Assembly: GCA_947034895.1 (NCBI GenBank)
Contig: OX344762.1
Location: forward strand, 19,696,760-19,760,759
Direction of reading: 5' to 3'
Length of the DNA stretch: 64,000 nt
Origin: Rhytidiadelphus loreus
Taxonomy: Eukaryota; Streptophyta; Bryopsida; Hypnales; Hylocomiaceae
Shown: one piece after another, positions 33,881 through 48,250 of the stretch
Numbering within the stretch: position 1 is the first letter of the stretch
How the letters are laid out: every line of letters starts with the position of its first letter
Program-made: the position numbers and the translations under genes
Notes under the pieces: model-generated
Told to the model about the DNA's origin: nothing
What the model saw: the letters and a program-made list of their open reading frames with translations, nothing else
Databases searched by the model: none

Positions 33881-36800
33881 CTGCATATACAATAAACATA
33901 ATTATTATGAATAAGCTTTGAAATTATATGTTATGTTTTGGCATCCACTATCTCTATCTACAATTTGGATATAGAATGGTAAAATGATGTTTATTATTTC
34001 TTCAAAACATAAGATAATTGGAATGAAAACTTCTAGATGAATGTAGTGTTATTGCAATGAAATAAGCATTGGATGAAAGACTTCAGTTCAACAAAATTCT
34101 ACTTTGCACCAATCTTTTGTTTTGTTTGAAATTTTTGACCATACTAGCATCCATCCAAGATCATGTTATCTATGTTCCTCCCTTCTCAATATATACTTGT
34201 TTTGTAGCCACCTATTTTGTTATTATCAATCTTTTGTTGTAGATTAGATTTAGGTTTTGTTGAGCTTATGAATTTTTCAAATAATAATAAACATAGTTGC
34301 TACCAAATGATATTTCAAAAATTCAAAAATACCTTCATTTCAAAAAGAAAAACTTACTAGAAAATTATACAATGAAATGGATTTTAAAAATAGTGATCTT
34401 AAACATGACACCCCCTTTTTAATTACCCTCATAATGCATTTTGTTAACCAACTTTTTCATAACAAAATACAACTTGGTTTCATTATAACACAAAACTTGA
34501 TTTATACTAGACAACTCTTGCAATACAATGACAACAAAGTACATAGCATTTAGCAGTCCATACCTTCACCTCCACGTACTTCACTTTGAAGAACAATTCT
34601 TGAACACTATTATAAGTGTTTTTAGGATGGTTACACAACCATGTGTGTATCAAAAAACTACAACATCACCAAGTAATTGGAATTCAAAATACTACAATGT
34701 AACCATTGGCCTTCAAAATGGAAAAAGGTCATGCAATTTGCTTGCCTAGAATGCACTTAAAATTGTTAAAGTCAAAATATCAAGAATAAAAAAAACATTA
34801 ATTATGCACTAGTTAAGTATTTTCAGGTACTTCTTAATGTGCTCCTCAACGTCTGAATGAAAACTTTGAAATGAATCCAGATGTAAAATGCATGGTGTGG
34901 CCATACTTGTCTCTATTTCAAAATAATAGTCAATTTGAATGTATCCAATCATATGAGTCATACGATTTAACAAATCATTGGTCAAAGTAATGAATAATAT
35001 AAATACATAGTGTATCCCATATTATGACAAGCAAAATGGAGCGTACCTTCACCAGAGCTACCAGAGCTTTGAGATGTTACATTATGAGGATGACAAACTA
35101 TGACAAGGCTCCAATGTAGTCTACATCATTTTCATCAACATGCTTGGCTATTATATGAGAATCTCTCATATTATTTCCACAACAAAGAGTACACCAACAA
35201 AGTTCTTTGAGTGCGTTATATTTGGATGCCATTGATTTGCTAGTGCTCTATTATCAACACGTACAAAATATGTTAGTAAGAAAATCATTACACCATAAAA
35301 TTTAAAAATATGTTTTATTACATTATTCACATAATTTATCAAATATGTACTTTTTGTATTTATGAATTCATTAAAGGAGTATTTGAAAAAATGACCAATG
35401 AAAGATAATATGACATAACAAATTAATGTCTAACACATATTTCTCTTCTTCAACAGTACTTACAAAATTTATTAAAAAAAAAAATCTATTATTTTTCTAA
35501 TAGAAAAATGACCACAAACAAGAAACAACTAAAAATTTATATTGCCTTTGTATATTGAATTCATATTCACAAAATTAGAAAGAAAAAATTAAAATAAATA
35601 TAAAGGCTACTGGTCCATCCAGTCGACGGCTAGGTTGTCGACCAAAAATATATATATATATATTTTTTCCACCGACTCGATTCTAATGCGCTCTTGATGC
35701 ATTTGGACGCTAACTGACATATTGACGTAAAAAAACAGCGTCATGTCATGATGAACAACCCTGGTACTACTAACTACTACTACTAAAGTAAAATAAAAGC
35801 TACATAAAAAATCATAAATATCAAAATAAATTTTGGAACAACAAAAAGTTCCTTCCTTATTAAAAAAATTAAACGTTGTAATGAAATTAACGTTGAAAAA
35901 CAAGTATAGTAACATTGTAATGAAAGTCGGGTTTAAGTGCTTGTAGTTGTAGTAGTTGAAGAGGCATATATACAAAGAACTTACTTCGAGCTTCAATGAC
36001 GGCCTGCGTGAATAAAGTGTTTGTTTGTCTTCACAATGAACCTTTGTCACCAGGACACTACGTAATTAGTGAATTTAAAAAAAAATTAAAATAGACATTT
36101 CAATGCTTAAAATTCAAGCCATGTACAATAATTGGAATAAAAAATATATTCCAATATTAAACTAATTAAATTGACAGATAAAGTAATAGCAAATTTGTCC
36201 TTATTTTCCTCAGAAATTAGAGTTAGTACTTACTATGTTTCCAATGAAATCATAATCAAACCTTTTAACTAAAAATGAAAATATTAAGGAATATCAAAGT
36301 ATTTATATATGCCAACTATTGGAAAAAGTAAAAGCAAAAGAGACTTAGAGACATAGACTACTAGTGGGACTAGTACTCCTACTCTAATAGTATTAGTGGT
36401 TAGGAAGTATATTTAGTTTTTAATTTTAAAGGTTCTCTAATTTTTTTAAATAAAAAATAAAAAATACTTCCAAATTCAAGAAGTTCCTCACCTCAAATTT
36501 AATCAACATGAAGTGAACTCCATACACCCCTTTTTCTAAGAGAGTTTAAAAAAAAAGGATAAGCGACACACAATTTGAAAAGACTTTTTATATCAAACAA
36601 AATTAACAACCTAAATTGATATATAGACTACACTAAAATTAGTAAATAATGTGTGGGTGGTAAAGAATGTATGGCCAGTAGATTTTCGTATGAGAGATTT
36701 TATAGTATCAAACATAACAAAACAAATTTGAAAAGATGAACTCGTTTTATGCATAGATGTTATGAAAAGAGATCATTAATAATGAAATGGAAAGTGAAAT

Positions 36801-38919
36801 AATTAATTAATTTTTTTAATTTAAAGTTACTCACGTGGAGAAGTGGAATACATTGCTCAAAGTAATTGTACTTTTACCTTCATAAATATAGATGTAATGT
36901 ACAAAAATAGTATAAAATATTATTGGGCTTTTACTTTTAGAATATATATTGTAGATCACTCACACTAAAATGCAAGTAAGCTTATTTGTCTTTTAGTTTT
37001 GGAAATAATATCAAATCAATTTAAGTACAAAATGGATGGACAACTCAAATTGAGGCAAATTTCAATAAGAAACGTTGATACAAAATTCTTTGTTTAATTT
37101 ATCAAATCATTTATTTATTTGAGAATACGTAATAGCAAGTTGGTTGAAGAAAACAAAATTATAATGATTCAAATAGTAAACCGTGACATGGGTGTAAGCA
37201 AGATTCTAAGCTACATATGTAAGGAAAATAAAGAGGAAAGGCAATTGAAAGAGATATCCAAAGGTTAAATAAATTGAAAATTACAAAACAAATGGTAGAA
37301 AGTCATGAAAATATGAACCTACATTTAATTGACCATCAAATATAATAACAACATTTACAAAGGCCTCTATAATGTGCTATGTTACAACTAATAGAAGTTT
37401 TGAAGAAAGTGTGGGGATTATTTTCAACTTTCTACCCTAATTTATAACCCTCCAAAACTGATAAAATTGAAGAGACTAATATACAATGCTAAAGAAGTAT
37501 TCCCATCAAACTTCCAATTGTTTTAGCTTAAATAGCATGATCCTAGACCATGTTGTTCATCACTATTATTTATTTATTTACAAAAAAATCAAACAATTTT
37601 AATTTCTCTTGTATTTACTATGATTAACATTAGAGGAGAAATATTCGTTTTTTAGCATATATTTCTTATTTAATTAAATAAATAAGAAAAAAAACAAGAT
37701 AAATTTGATAAATCACTAATTTTATGAGGAAAATAGGTGAAAAAATATTATATACTTTGAAATGTTAGAAAATGATGAACTTTGATGGGAAAAATGTAAA
37801 GTAGACCTTAGACATTGACCCCTAAATGCATGAGGTATCGAATTCTGGTGTCGATAATACTTTGAAATTAAATAAAACCTAACCAAATTTATATTTTTAG
37901 TAGTTTTTATTTTAGACAGAAAACTTATTGAATTGTAATTGTAGCACCCAAAATCCAATCTCATAGAAGATTGATTATGGTTTTGTTTTTTCAGTATTAC
38001 GTGCAAAGGAATCTATTGCAATCTTTATTGTCTGTATTGTTGAGAGCTTTTGGAAATGACATTTGAAACACACTAAATATTGGAGTTCTTTCCACAGTAG
38101 AAACTCATTTAAAAAAATTGTATAGTAGATTATAAGAAGCCGTAAATTGATCAAAGTCATGCATATTATGTCCTTCTAACCTCATATTTTTTGGTTGGCA
38201 AATTATTTTAGATTTGACATATGAAAAGAGGATTGGAAGACTTCAAATCACTTCAAAAAAATTTGACAACCTCGTAATAGAACATTATAATCGTAATAGG
38301 ACAAATGTAATTGAGAAAAATAATTTCAGTGTACCCACATTGACATCCTCCCAAGGGCACAAAAATTGCTTAATTATCATGAAATATTTGTCATGAGATC
38401 ATCTCTATGATGATAACATGTTTGTCTAATTTCAAGTTCAAAAGATTTGCCTAGAAAAAGATATTTGAAATCTACCAACATGTATAGTTGTGAAATAATT
38501 TCTAACAACTAATCCTATTGGTAGATTTTGATTATCTTTTTATGGAAAAATCCTTTGAACTTGAAATTACACATATTTTACCAACATAGAAATGATCTCA
38601 TGCCAAAAATTTCATGGCAAAATTTTAATTTCTCAATCTTTGGGAGGGTGTCAAAGTTGAAAGCATTGAAATTGTTTCTCTCAACTACACATGTTGGTAG
38701 ATTGTGAATATCTTTTTTTGTGTGAATCTTTGGACCTTGAAATTTGTCACATATGTTATTAACATAGAGATCATATTGTGGAAAAATATTCGTGTTAAAA
38801 TAACAATTTTTCAGCCCTAGGGAGGGCATCAAAGATGGCAACAGTGAATGTTTTCTTCCTTGTGAAAGCAAGAAATTGGACCCTACTGTACATACTATTA
38901 ACCACCCAATTTGTGCATT

Positions 38920-39330
38920 TCTTATGTACAAGGAGTGCTCCAGTTCAAACTGGATCTCTAAATCTACCAAATTCTTTAAATGCTCCAAATTCTTTAAATC
39001 TACCAAATTTTCACAATCTACCGAATTCTTAAAATCTACCATAGTCATAAAATATGCCGAATTCTTAAAATCTACCAAAGTCATAAAAATCTCTAAATCT
39101 ACCAAAATCATAAAATGTGCCGAATTCATAAAATCTACCAAATTATTCAAATCTATCAAACTCTCTTAATCTACCCAAATCGTAAAATCTGTTCATTTTT
39201 TTCAAAATACCAAATCTTTCAAATCTACCAAATTTTGAAAAATTTGTGAATCGTATTTTTACCCAAAATCCAAAATCTACCAAACTCTTAATATTGTTCT
39301 AAATACTAAACACCGAATCTACCAAAGTGT
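38920..39330. repeat. Sub-terminal AATCTACCAAA array of CACTA A
   Basis: More than fifteen variants of AATCTACCAAA or AAATCTACC occur within 400 bp, interspersed with AAATTCTTAA. The inverted counterpart (TTTGGTAGATT) fills 41985-42350 in element B. Such arrays beside the ends are the known transposase-binding zone of CACTA elements. The 193-codon open frame over this array is a by-product of the repeat. Confidence 0.8.
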
Positions 39331-39449
39331 TGAAAATGTCATTTCAATAGGGGTGGCTTTAATGACATTTCCCCAAAACATGGTTGAAATGACATTTTCT
39401 CAAAAATGTCATTTCAACATGTCATTAAAACACCCCTTCTGCACTAGTG

Positions 39450-40073
39450 TGTTGATAGAATGCATCAACAGTGATTTCTGTTTTCTGTTTTCTTGTCACT
39501 TGCTACTTGTCCGACAGGGGAGCATACTGTATATCCATGTTGCTCAGTTAGCAGATCATCGACCCACTCTTTTTTGATGTGTGTGTGAAACTTACGACAC
39601 TCGTCTTCTTATCTTCCTACTTGTTCGTTGTTATTTGTCCTAGAGTGTACCTCCAACAAGAAGCATCAAAGGTAGCGGTTGGTACCTATGCCCATGTGAC
39701 ATCAAACTACCTCAACATCCTCTGTTCAATTAGTCAATAGACCCAACTTCAATTGAGATTGCATCTTTCCTGACGAAGTTTTCCTTACATGTCGACATGG
39801 TCTAAGTTAGCTCAGGCCTTCTCCGAGTGTGTTGGGTTCGTCTCTGGATATCACTGACATGATGTCACCTCGCGCAAGATTATTTGTTTGGTATCTGATT
39901 AAAGGCCTGCTCTTTAATGTCCTCAGACATTTAATCTGGAAACTAGTCGTCATTTTGCGGCCAGATCTTCATAGTACAGGTGGTATAGAGCCATGTCGAG
40001 GCCTCGAAATGTACGTACATTCCCTCAACGCCAACGACACATTTATTGACGAATTTAAGTTGGCGCTAGAGAG
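39450..40073 (+). repeat. Right half of duplicated glycosyltransferase promoter
   Basis: The sequence resumes the match to 51473-52144 straight after the TGT target duplication: TGATAGA-TGCATCAAC, GGGGAGCATACTGTATATC, GTACCTATGCCCATGTGAC, CGAGTGTGTTGGGTTCGTC. Small indels separate the two copies. Confidence 0.85.
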
Positions 40074-40385
40074 ATGCAGCACCAGCTGGGGTCGCTACCT
40101 AGCTGAAGCAACCAGAAGCAGCCAGTCCCGGTGCCACTGCGGCTAAGAAACTTTGGGAGTCTGAGCGCAGTGACAAGATTCCATTCGGGATCGTCGTGAA
40201 ATGGTCCTTCGTGCTCCTGACAGCGTGACGAGCTATGGGTGGGGGATTTGCTTGAATTTGAAGGCGCCTGGACCGCCTGTGTTTCGGTGCCGCTCGATCC
40301 CAGTGCCTGCGCATCGCGGCGTTTGTGAAGACGTGGCCGATGGATGTGAAGACCGGCGGAATGAGCATCACGCGAGCACCTTGTA
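40074..40385 (+). pseudogene. Truncated glycosyltransferase pseudogene
   Basis: It begins at the ATG equivalent to that of the intact gene but hits TGA at codon 11 (40104). It lacks the segment coding for the membrane anchor and following stem, although the flanks GTGCTCCT and TATGGG-GGGGATTTG are retained. Homology ends at about 40385, corresponding to 52605 of the intact gene. It is a non-functional 5' fragment. Confidence 0.9.
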
Positions 40386-41574
40386 GCTTCACCAAATTTG
40401 AAGTGATTGCCATCTGCACTTTCTCAAAATGTTAAATATCAGTAAAAAGGCCGGCTGAACAGTAGTTGAAATAGAGGTGGGCTTAGAAGTGTGAAGCATA
40501 CTTTGTTGTTATATTAGATTGAATGAGTTTGTATTATATGTCTTTTTTTTCAATGAATTTGTGTATTATTTTACTTGATTTTTTATTTTTTACAATTGAC
40601 TTATCTTTGGCACTTGCACATACAAAAATTGAAGAACTATTAGTTTGACCACCCTTTAACACAAAGGGCAATTTATTTTATAAAACTCTCATATAAAAGC
40701 CATCAATAGTTTTGTGCTCCAATTTCGTGCACTGTGTATATTCTAAGGATGCACTTACATGCTAGTCTAGTGAACAGTTCTATGTCTACTCCAAGTATTA
40801 AGACAAAATTAGTTCAACCGATTCGGGGACTCAAAGTTAACATAGCATGACAATGTGGGTGGGGTTAGGTTTGTTGAGAGAGAAATAGCACAATGCAACA
40901 AGGCTTTAAAGACTAAGCAAAAATACTTGGAAGTTGGTTAGGGTTTAGGGATACCCACCTCCTTGTCAAAGCCTAACCAAGGGAAGGGTTTGTAAACAAT
41001 AGAGATTTCTATATTTTTTGTTGATTGCTCATTAGATTCAATATATGATAGTAATTGTTACCAAATTCTAAACCAAGTATGCCACTATTGTAGTCTACCT
41101 TGACATTCCCAAATATTTTTGCTTGACCCTTTGAAGCCTTGCTGGCCTTGCTCCAAAATACTTGGAATTATTCTTTAGGCTTTCCTATAGGAAACTAAAT
41201 TGTCCTTTAATCCTTTAAGCATATTGCAAATCCACGTGGTTCAATGGTTGACAAAGAATCCTTCCATGTAAGACGAAAATCCTTGTGTTCATTTTTGGAA
41301 TTTTATTTGAAAAGGGAGGGTCTTGTATAGTAGTTTGACCTCCAATGAGTGTTTTTTTATTTAATTTTTTTTTCATTTGTAGATGATTCACACTATACTA
41401 AGAAGGATGATTTCTATAGTGACCAACCCGTTCTTACATGGTTAAAAGTTAATGGATGGTTATTGTTCATAGAAAAAGCAAATGCACCTCTAGTGCACAC
41501 TAATTGTAGTCTATCTTAGAGTAAACCACACTAATTTAGTAAGCTTGACCTTTAAATGTCGACAAAGATGTTTG
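40386..41574. other. Intergenic, AT-rich, no gene seen
   Basis: No coding frame or boundary was recognised. Short blocks related to the dispersed repeat to the right (GACAAAGAATCCTTCCA near 41254, TAGTAGTTTGACC near 41330) suggest decayed copies. Confidence 0.45.
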
Positions 41575-41856
41575 CGACCGATGGAATGATGGATGACAGA
41601 GAATCCTTCCAGTAGGATAGAAGTGAAACTATTCATCTTCAAAATTTTGTTGTGCAAAGGGGAGGTCTTCTACAATAGTTTGAGTGCTTTTGCTATTTCT
41701 TAAGTGAATAATCCACAAGGGCACCAAAGGGATGATTTTCACGATGACCAATCCGTCCTTTAAGGGTTGAAGAATGAAGGCATGACCTTGGAAATCATCC
41801 TTTTTCATTACTGTGTGAATCATTGGCTTAAAAAATAGCAAAAGCACTCATTGGAA
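41575..41856. repeat. Dispersed foldback repeat, left part (split by CACTA B)
   Basis: A left arm in one orientation (GATGGATGACAGAGAATCC ... GGTCTTCTACAATAGTTTGA) is followed by its right arm in the other orientation (CTTGGAAATCATCC, TTGGCTTAAAAAATAG). The right arm continues beyond CACTA B at 50288-50665 (TCAAACTATTGTAGAAGACC and GATGAATAATTG). Other copies lie near 13650, 23340 and 46980. Confidence 0.75.
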
Positions 41857-44800
41857 CACTAGTGCAGAAGGGGTGTTTTAATGACATGTTGAAATGACAT
41901 TTTTTTGAAAATGTCATTTCAACCATGTTTTGGGGAAATGTCATTAAAACCACCCATGTTGAAATGACATTTTCAACACTTTGGTAGATTCGGTGTTTAG
42001 TATTTAGAACAATATTAAGGGTTTGGTAGATTTTGGATTTTGGGTAAAAATATGATTCACAAATTTTTCAAAATTTGGTAGATTTGAAAGATTTGGTAGA
42101 TTTGAAAAAAATCAATAGATTTTACGAATTGTGTAGATTTAGAGAGTTTGGTAGATTTGAATAACTTGGTACATTTTAAGAATCTGGCACATTTTATGAT
42201 TTTGGTAGATTTGGTGAATTTCATGACTTTGGTAGATTTTAAGAATTCGGCACATTTTATGACGTTGGTAGATTTTAAGAATTTGGTAGATTTTAAGATC
42301 CAGTTTGAACGGGAGCACTCCTTGTACATAAGAAATGCACCTGGTAGATTATGAAATTAGGTGGTTAATAGTATGTACAGTAGGGGCCGATTTCTTGCTT
42401 TCACAAGGAAGAAAACATTCACTGCTGCCATCTTTGATGCCCTCCCTAGGGCTGAATTTTTTTTATTTTAACACGAATTTTTTTCCACAATATGATCTCT
42501 ATGTTAATAACATGTGTGACAAATTTCAAGGCCCAAAGATTCACACAAAAAAAGATATTCACAATCTACCAACATGTGTAGTTGAGAGAAACAATTTCAA
42601 TGCTATCAACTTTGACACCCTCCCAAAGATTGAGAAATTAAAATTTGACCATGAATTTTTGGCATGAAATCATTTCTATGTTGGTAACATGTGTGTAATT
42701 TCAAGTTCAAAGGATTTTCCCATAAAAAGATAATCAAAATCTACCAATAGAATTAGTTGTTAGAAATTATTTCACAACTATATATGTTGGTAGATTTCAA
42801 ATATATTTTTCTAGGCAAATCTTTTGAACTTGAAATTAGACACAAATGTTATCATCATAGAAATGATCTCATAAAAAAAAATTCATGATAATTAAACAAT
42901 TTTTGTGCCCTTGGGAGGGTGTCAAAGTGGGTACACTGAAATTGTTTGTTTTTCTCAATTACATTTGTCCTATTACGATTATAATGTTCTACTACGAGGT
43001 TGTCAAATTTTTTTAAGTGATTTGAAGTCTTCCAACCCTCTTTTCATATGTCAAATCTAAAAAAATTGTCAACCAAAAAATATGAGGTTGAAGGACATAA
43101 TATGCATAACTTTGATCAATTTACGGCTTCTTATAATCTACTATACAATTTTTTTTAAATGAGTTTCTAATGTGAATTTTTCTCCAATATCTAGTGTGTT
43201 TCAAATGTCATTTCCAAAAGCTCTCAACAATACGGACAGTAAAGATTGCAATAGACACCCTTGCACGTAATACTAAATTAAAAAAAACATAATCAATCTT
43301 TTGCAAGATTGGATTTTGGGTCTACAATTACAATTCAATAAGTATTTTGTCTAAAATAAAAATTACAAAAAATAGAAATTTGGTTAGGTTTTATTTAATT
43401 TCAAAGTATTATTGACACCCGAATTTGGTACCTCATGCATTTAGGGGTCAATGTCTAAGGTCTACTTTACATTTTTTCCATCAAAGTTCATCACTTTCTA
43501 ACATTTCAAAGTATATAATATTTTTTCACCTATTTTTTTCATAAAATTTGTGATTTATCAAATTTATCTTGTATTTTTTCTAATTTATTTAATTAAAAAT
43601 GAAATATATGCTAAAAAATGAATATTTCCTCTAATATTAATCATAGTAAATACAAAAGAGATTAAAATTGTTTGATTTTTTTGTAAAAAAGTAAATAATA
43701 GTAATGAACTACATGGTGTAGGATCATGCTATTTAAGCTAAAACAATTGGAAGTTTGATGGGAATACTTCTTCAGCATTGTATATTAGTCTCTTCAATTT
43801 TATCAGTTTTGAAGGATTATAAATTAGGGTAGAAAGTTGAAAATAATCCCCACACTTTCTTCAGAACTTCTATTAGTTGTGACATAGTACATTATAGAGG
43901 CCTTTGTAAATGTTGTTATTATGTTTGATGGTCAATTAAATGTAGGTTTATATTTTCATCACTTTCTACCATTTGTTTTGTAATTTTTAATTTATTTAAT
44001 CTTTGGATATCTCTTTCAATTGCCTTTCCTCTTTATTTTCCTTACATATGTAGCTTAGAATCTTGCTTACACCTAAGTCACGGTTTACAATTTGAATCAT
44101 TATAATTTTGTTTTCTTCAACCAACTTGCTATTATATATTCTCAAATAAATAAATGATTTGATAAATTAAACGAAGGGTTTTGTATCAACGTTTCTTATT
44201 GAAATTTGCCTCAATTTGTTGAAGACAATTCTTTTCATCCATTTTGTACTTAAATTGACTTGATATTATTTCCAAAACTAAAAGACAAATAAGCTTACTT
44301 GCATTTTAGTGTGAGTGATCTACAATATATATTCTAAAAGTAAAAGCCCAATTATTATTTCATACTATTTTTTGTACATTGCATCTATATTTATGAAGGT
44401 AAAAGTACAATTACTTTGAGCAATGTATTCCACTTCTCCACGTGAGTAACTTCTATAGTTATTAAATTTTAAAAAAAAGTAATTATTTCACTTTTCATTT
44501 TATTATTAATGATCTCTTTTCATAACATCTATACATAAAATGAGTTCGTCTTTTCAAGTTTGTTTTGTTATGTTTGATACTATAAAATCTCTCATATGTA
44601 AATCTACTAGCCATATATTCTTTACCACTCACAAGTTGTTGAGCAAAAGGAGTGCACATACTTTGTTTCATGACATTTGAACATATAGTTGAAAATTTAT
44701 TCAAATGTTAAAACGTTTATAACTTTGAAGATTAGAGAATTTAGTGAAAATAAGGAATATAATATCTATTATTAACTATTACTACTATCATTTCTATTGG

Positions 44801-47800
44801 ACCTATATATGATGACAATTACTATTACTAATGCTTCTTTTTGTTGAGATAGGGGCATAAAAAAAAAGAGTACATTAAAATTGATATATAGTGTTGGGTG
44901 ATAATTAGTGTTGTTCTCCACCATTCCAACTTCTACATTTTGTTCCCATCTAACACTAAATGCACTCTCGTAAAAATGTTGAAATGACCAAATTTTACTA
45001 TAGAGCTCAAATAGTGTTAGAATGGGTAATAATGTTCTAACACTAACCTCTCAAATCACAATTAGTGTTATTGTTGACAATTAGTGTGGCCAATGCTATT
45101 TACTAATTTTAGTGTAGTCTATATATCAATTTAGGTTGTTAATTTTGTTTGATGTAGTGAGTCTTTTCAACATGAAGTGAACTCCATGCACCCCTTTTTC
45201 TAAGAGAGTTTCAAATGTGGATAAGGGACACACAATTTGTTTAGATTTGAGGTGGGGAACTTCTTGAATTTGGAAGTATTTTTTATTTAAAAAAATTAGA
45301 GAACCTTTAAAATTAAAAATTAAATATACTTACTAACCACTACTGCTATTAGAGTAGGAGTACTATTCCCACTAGTAGTCTATGTCTCTAAGTCTCTTTT
45401 GCTTTTACTTTTTTCAATAGTTGGCATATACAGTTTGTAGAGTCAAAATTGCCTTCAATATGTCATAAATTTAGATATTCTATGAGATCTCATTTTCTCT
45501 AGAGATTTCAAATATGATACAAATTTCTTAAGGAAATATTCGGCAATATACTCCCACTTTGCAATGGATGAAGTCGCCAAATTGCTACAACATCTTCTAA
45601 AAGTATTGCTCCATATTGCATGAATGTATGCACATTTGAACGAATAAATTAATTCTCATTCACATATGATGCTCTTTAGAGTCATGAAGACATGGAAAGA
45701 CTTTACAGTCTACACCAAATAAGCTCAGTAGATTGTCCTACAATATATATATTTTTTGATATCTTACAATAATTGTGTTCTTAATAAAATGATAAATAAG
45801 AAATTATTGAACATTGTACATTATGAAATCTAAATTTTCATCATATACCTAGTTGTTAGATTGGAAAACTTCATTATCATAAGTTCATAGTAGAATCAAC
45901 AGTCCCTTGTTAAATATTAATTTATTTCAAGAAAATAATGTTCAAAATATACTCCAAATAGAATTATTTCCTAGGATTCTTTCTTTCCCAATAAAAATTT
46001 TTCTTGACAAAATAATTTTCCAACAAATTTATCATCTATTTTTAGAATTAACTTTCCATCCAACTTGCCCTATAGATATACTAGAAGGGCAACCTAATGG
46101 GCCTAAGGTATGTTTACTCCTACTAGCAATAGTGCCTAAAATGTAACACCTACATTTGGACCCAAAACCATCACTTTATTCCTAAATTCATTATTTAAGA
46201 TGTACACAATTAAAACATTAAAATCTACTAGAGCCTACTCTTGATTTTGGTACATCAAAAGGCATAATTTTGAAACATTACTCTACAATAAAATGGGTGT
46301 TTTATAATTGCAATATATAACTATAGTGAGTCGCAAAATCTCAAAATATGACTCATGTAGGAATCATTGTAGATGATGTGTGATATGATTGGTTCCAATC
46401 ATTATTGACTAGTCATTTAAGATAGGAATCATATTTATAAAAACTATTGTTGGGGAATATAATTAGCCATATTTTGCCAATGTTGTGTATATATTGACTA
46501 CCCTTGAAGAATTGATTTTTCCTTGACCTACTCAAGCAAAGAAAAAAGAAACCTCATGGCAGGTGACTCCATGTAGTCAAATTTTCAACTAATGTGAAAT
46601 AACATGAGTCATATTTTGGGTAACATGGCATATGACTTTGTGCAATCATATTCTTTGTTCATGAGTCATATTTTGGCCAATATATATTTTGAAATATGAT
46701 CCAAGCAAGTGATATTTTAGATGGTTGAGAATCACATTTCTTAAATTTGTATGTGCAATTTGTGATTGGAGTAACTAAGTTCCAAAGGAATTTCAGTTAT
46801 AAACTATAGTTACAATTTTGATACAATTAAAATGGATATGACACGTTGTAGTCATGCATCAGTATGATTTAGCAATGGAACAAAAAGACTTCATGCACTA
46901 AAAAACAAACACATATGATTTTAGAGATGTATAAAAGACAATCATATTGAAGCAACAAGAAACAAAATGTAAGTGCTTTTGCTATTTTTAAAGCCCATAA
47001 TGCACACAATAATGGAAAGAGATGATTTTCAAGGTCACCCCTTCGTCCTTTAAGGGTCAACCTTGAAACGACATTGAAGACACAAAATATCTAATGGATG
47101 ACTTTCTTTGTTATTGTAAAAACAAAACATGCACCTATTGATCCAAAAATTAAATCATATTTGAATGAGTACCAATCACCGAGGTAGTGTCCTTTAAGAA
47201 TTAACCCTGTAGAAACATTGCGGACCAGAGTGGTCCGCAGCATGACATCACTTGGCAATGAAGGGTAGGAAAAAAAGTTTTTTCATCCAATTTATTTATT
47301 TGGAGGGTATTATAGTACATTTTCAATGAATAGTGTTGCAAAGTCCCTTATTATGGTCTTATTGACTTTTTTAAAGAAGAAGATGATCAATTCACGGATC
47401 ACCCTTGTAGTGTATTTTGGTCATTTCTTACTCTTTTCTCTTGATGAAAATTTGAGCCATAAAAATGATGTTTTTTGAATTTGATTTCAACTAATGAAAT
47501 GAATATTATTAAGTTTAGCTTTTACTCCAATTGGAAATTTTGAAAAATTTGTATATTTGTATATTCTATAGCAATATGAACTTCGGACCTATAATCATGG
47601 TTTGTTGATTTTCTAATTTTAGAGTGACGCGGTAACTTTGGTTTATACCATGGGTTTTTGCACTATGATAAACATCTATGGAAAAAATTTCATATTTTTT
47701 AAGTGTTTTTTGTATTTGATATGAATTTTTTTCAATTTTTTGTTAAGAAATTCATAGTAATTTCAAATTTTTCCCAGAAAATTTGAAAATTTTACAACTT

Positions 47801-47939
47801 GTAGTATACATATGTGTTCACCTCTGAAAAATAAATGAATTTTTTTTCATTCATATCCAGTTGCAAACAGAGCAATGAGAGTTCAAGCTTGAAAGGAGTG
47901 GTAATAGGCCCGTCTTTATAGGGTTAAAGAAGTTTTGGT

Positions 47940-48250
47940 CCGATTCGTATGGTTTTGTATAATTGGGCGTCCTCGGTCGAAGGTCCCACCGACCCACCCA
48001 CGGACTCAGACGCCCTTCTCCCCACCCCGATGTCACTCCTACACCGCGCCCCGTCCTCTTCCCCCGCTCTGCCTTCCCTACGTCAGAAGAATTATTCCCA
48101 CTTGCCCTTCCCCTTCCGTTTCCTTCGCTTCTCCCTTCGCTTCGTTTCCTTCGCTTCTCACTCCTCCAACACGCCCCCTCTAGCATACGCCAGCCGGCTC
48201 CCGCCCGCAGCCACATGTGTACTCAATTTCTGCGGGCATTGAGATTTTGG
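47940..48250. other. GC-rich gene-derived block inside CACTA B
   Basis: About 300 bp, strongly C-rich on the plus strand with repeated CTTCGCTTC, sits within an element otherwise rich in A and T. Its pyrimidine richness and its position just upstream of captured exons resemble a plant promoter/5' leader. Open frames occur on both strands, but none resembles a known protein. Confidence 0.45.

Larger units (their letters stand above)
29027..39449. mobile_element. CACTA transposon A (10.4 kb, non-autonomous, carries gene pieces)
   Basis: Both ends carry a 31-bp inverted repeat starting CACTAGTGCARAAGGGGTGT with one mismatch, and TGT is duplicated outside (29024-29026, 39450-39452). The sub-terminal zones are packed with AATGACATTT-type blocks in both orientations. 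Further in come arrays of TAGATTTT/CTACAAAT (left) and AATCTACCAAA (right), like transposase-binding arrays of CACTA elements. No transposase is seen. The interior contains a Ulp1-like exon, a kinesin-9 piece, a CHMP1 exon and unidentified exons. About 1.05 kb at the left end and about 3.1 kb at the right end are shared, inverted, with element B. The AT-rich 31.9-33.7 and 33.9-38.9 kb stretches show no genes. Confidence 0.92.

Noticed and set aside
35607..36050. 147-codon frame in CACTA A as a possible transposase piece
   Set aside because: It is AT-rich and starts on a non-ATG codon. It has no similarity I can see to CACTA transposase motifs.
38578..39159. 193-codon open frame on the minus strand
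   Set aside because: It spans the AATCTACCAAA sub-terminal array of CACTA A. The Leu/Asp/Phe-rich pattern comes from repeat translation, and the inverted copy in element B is broken differently.
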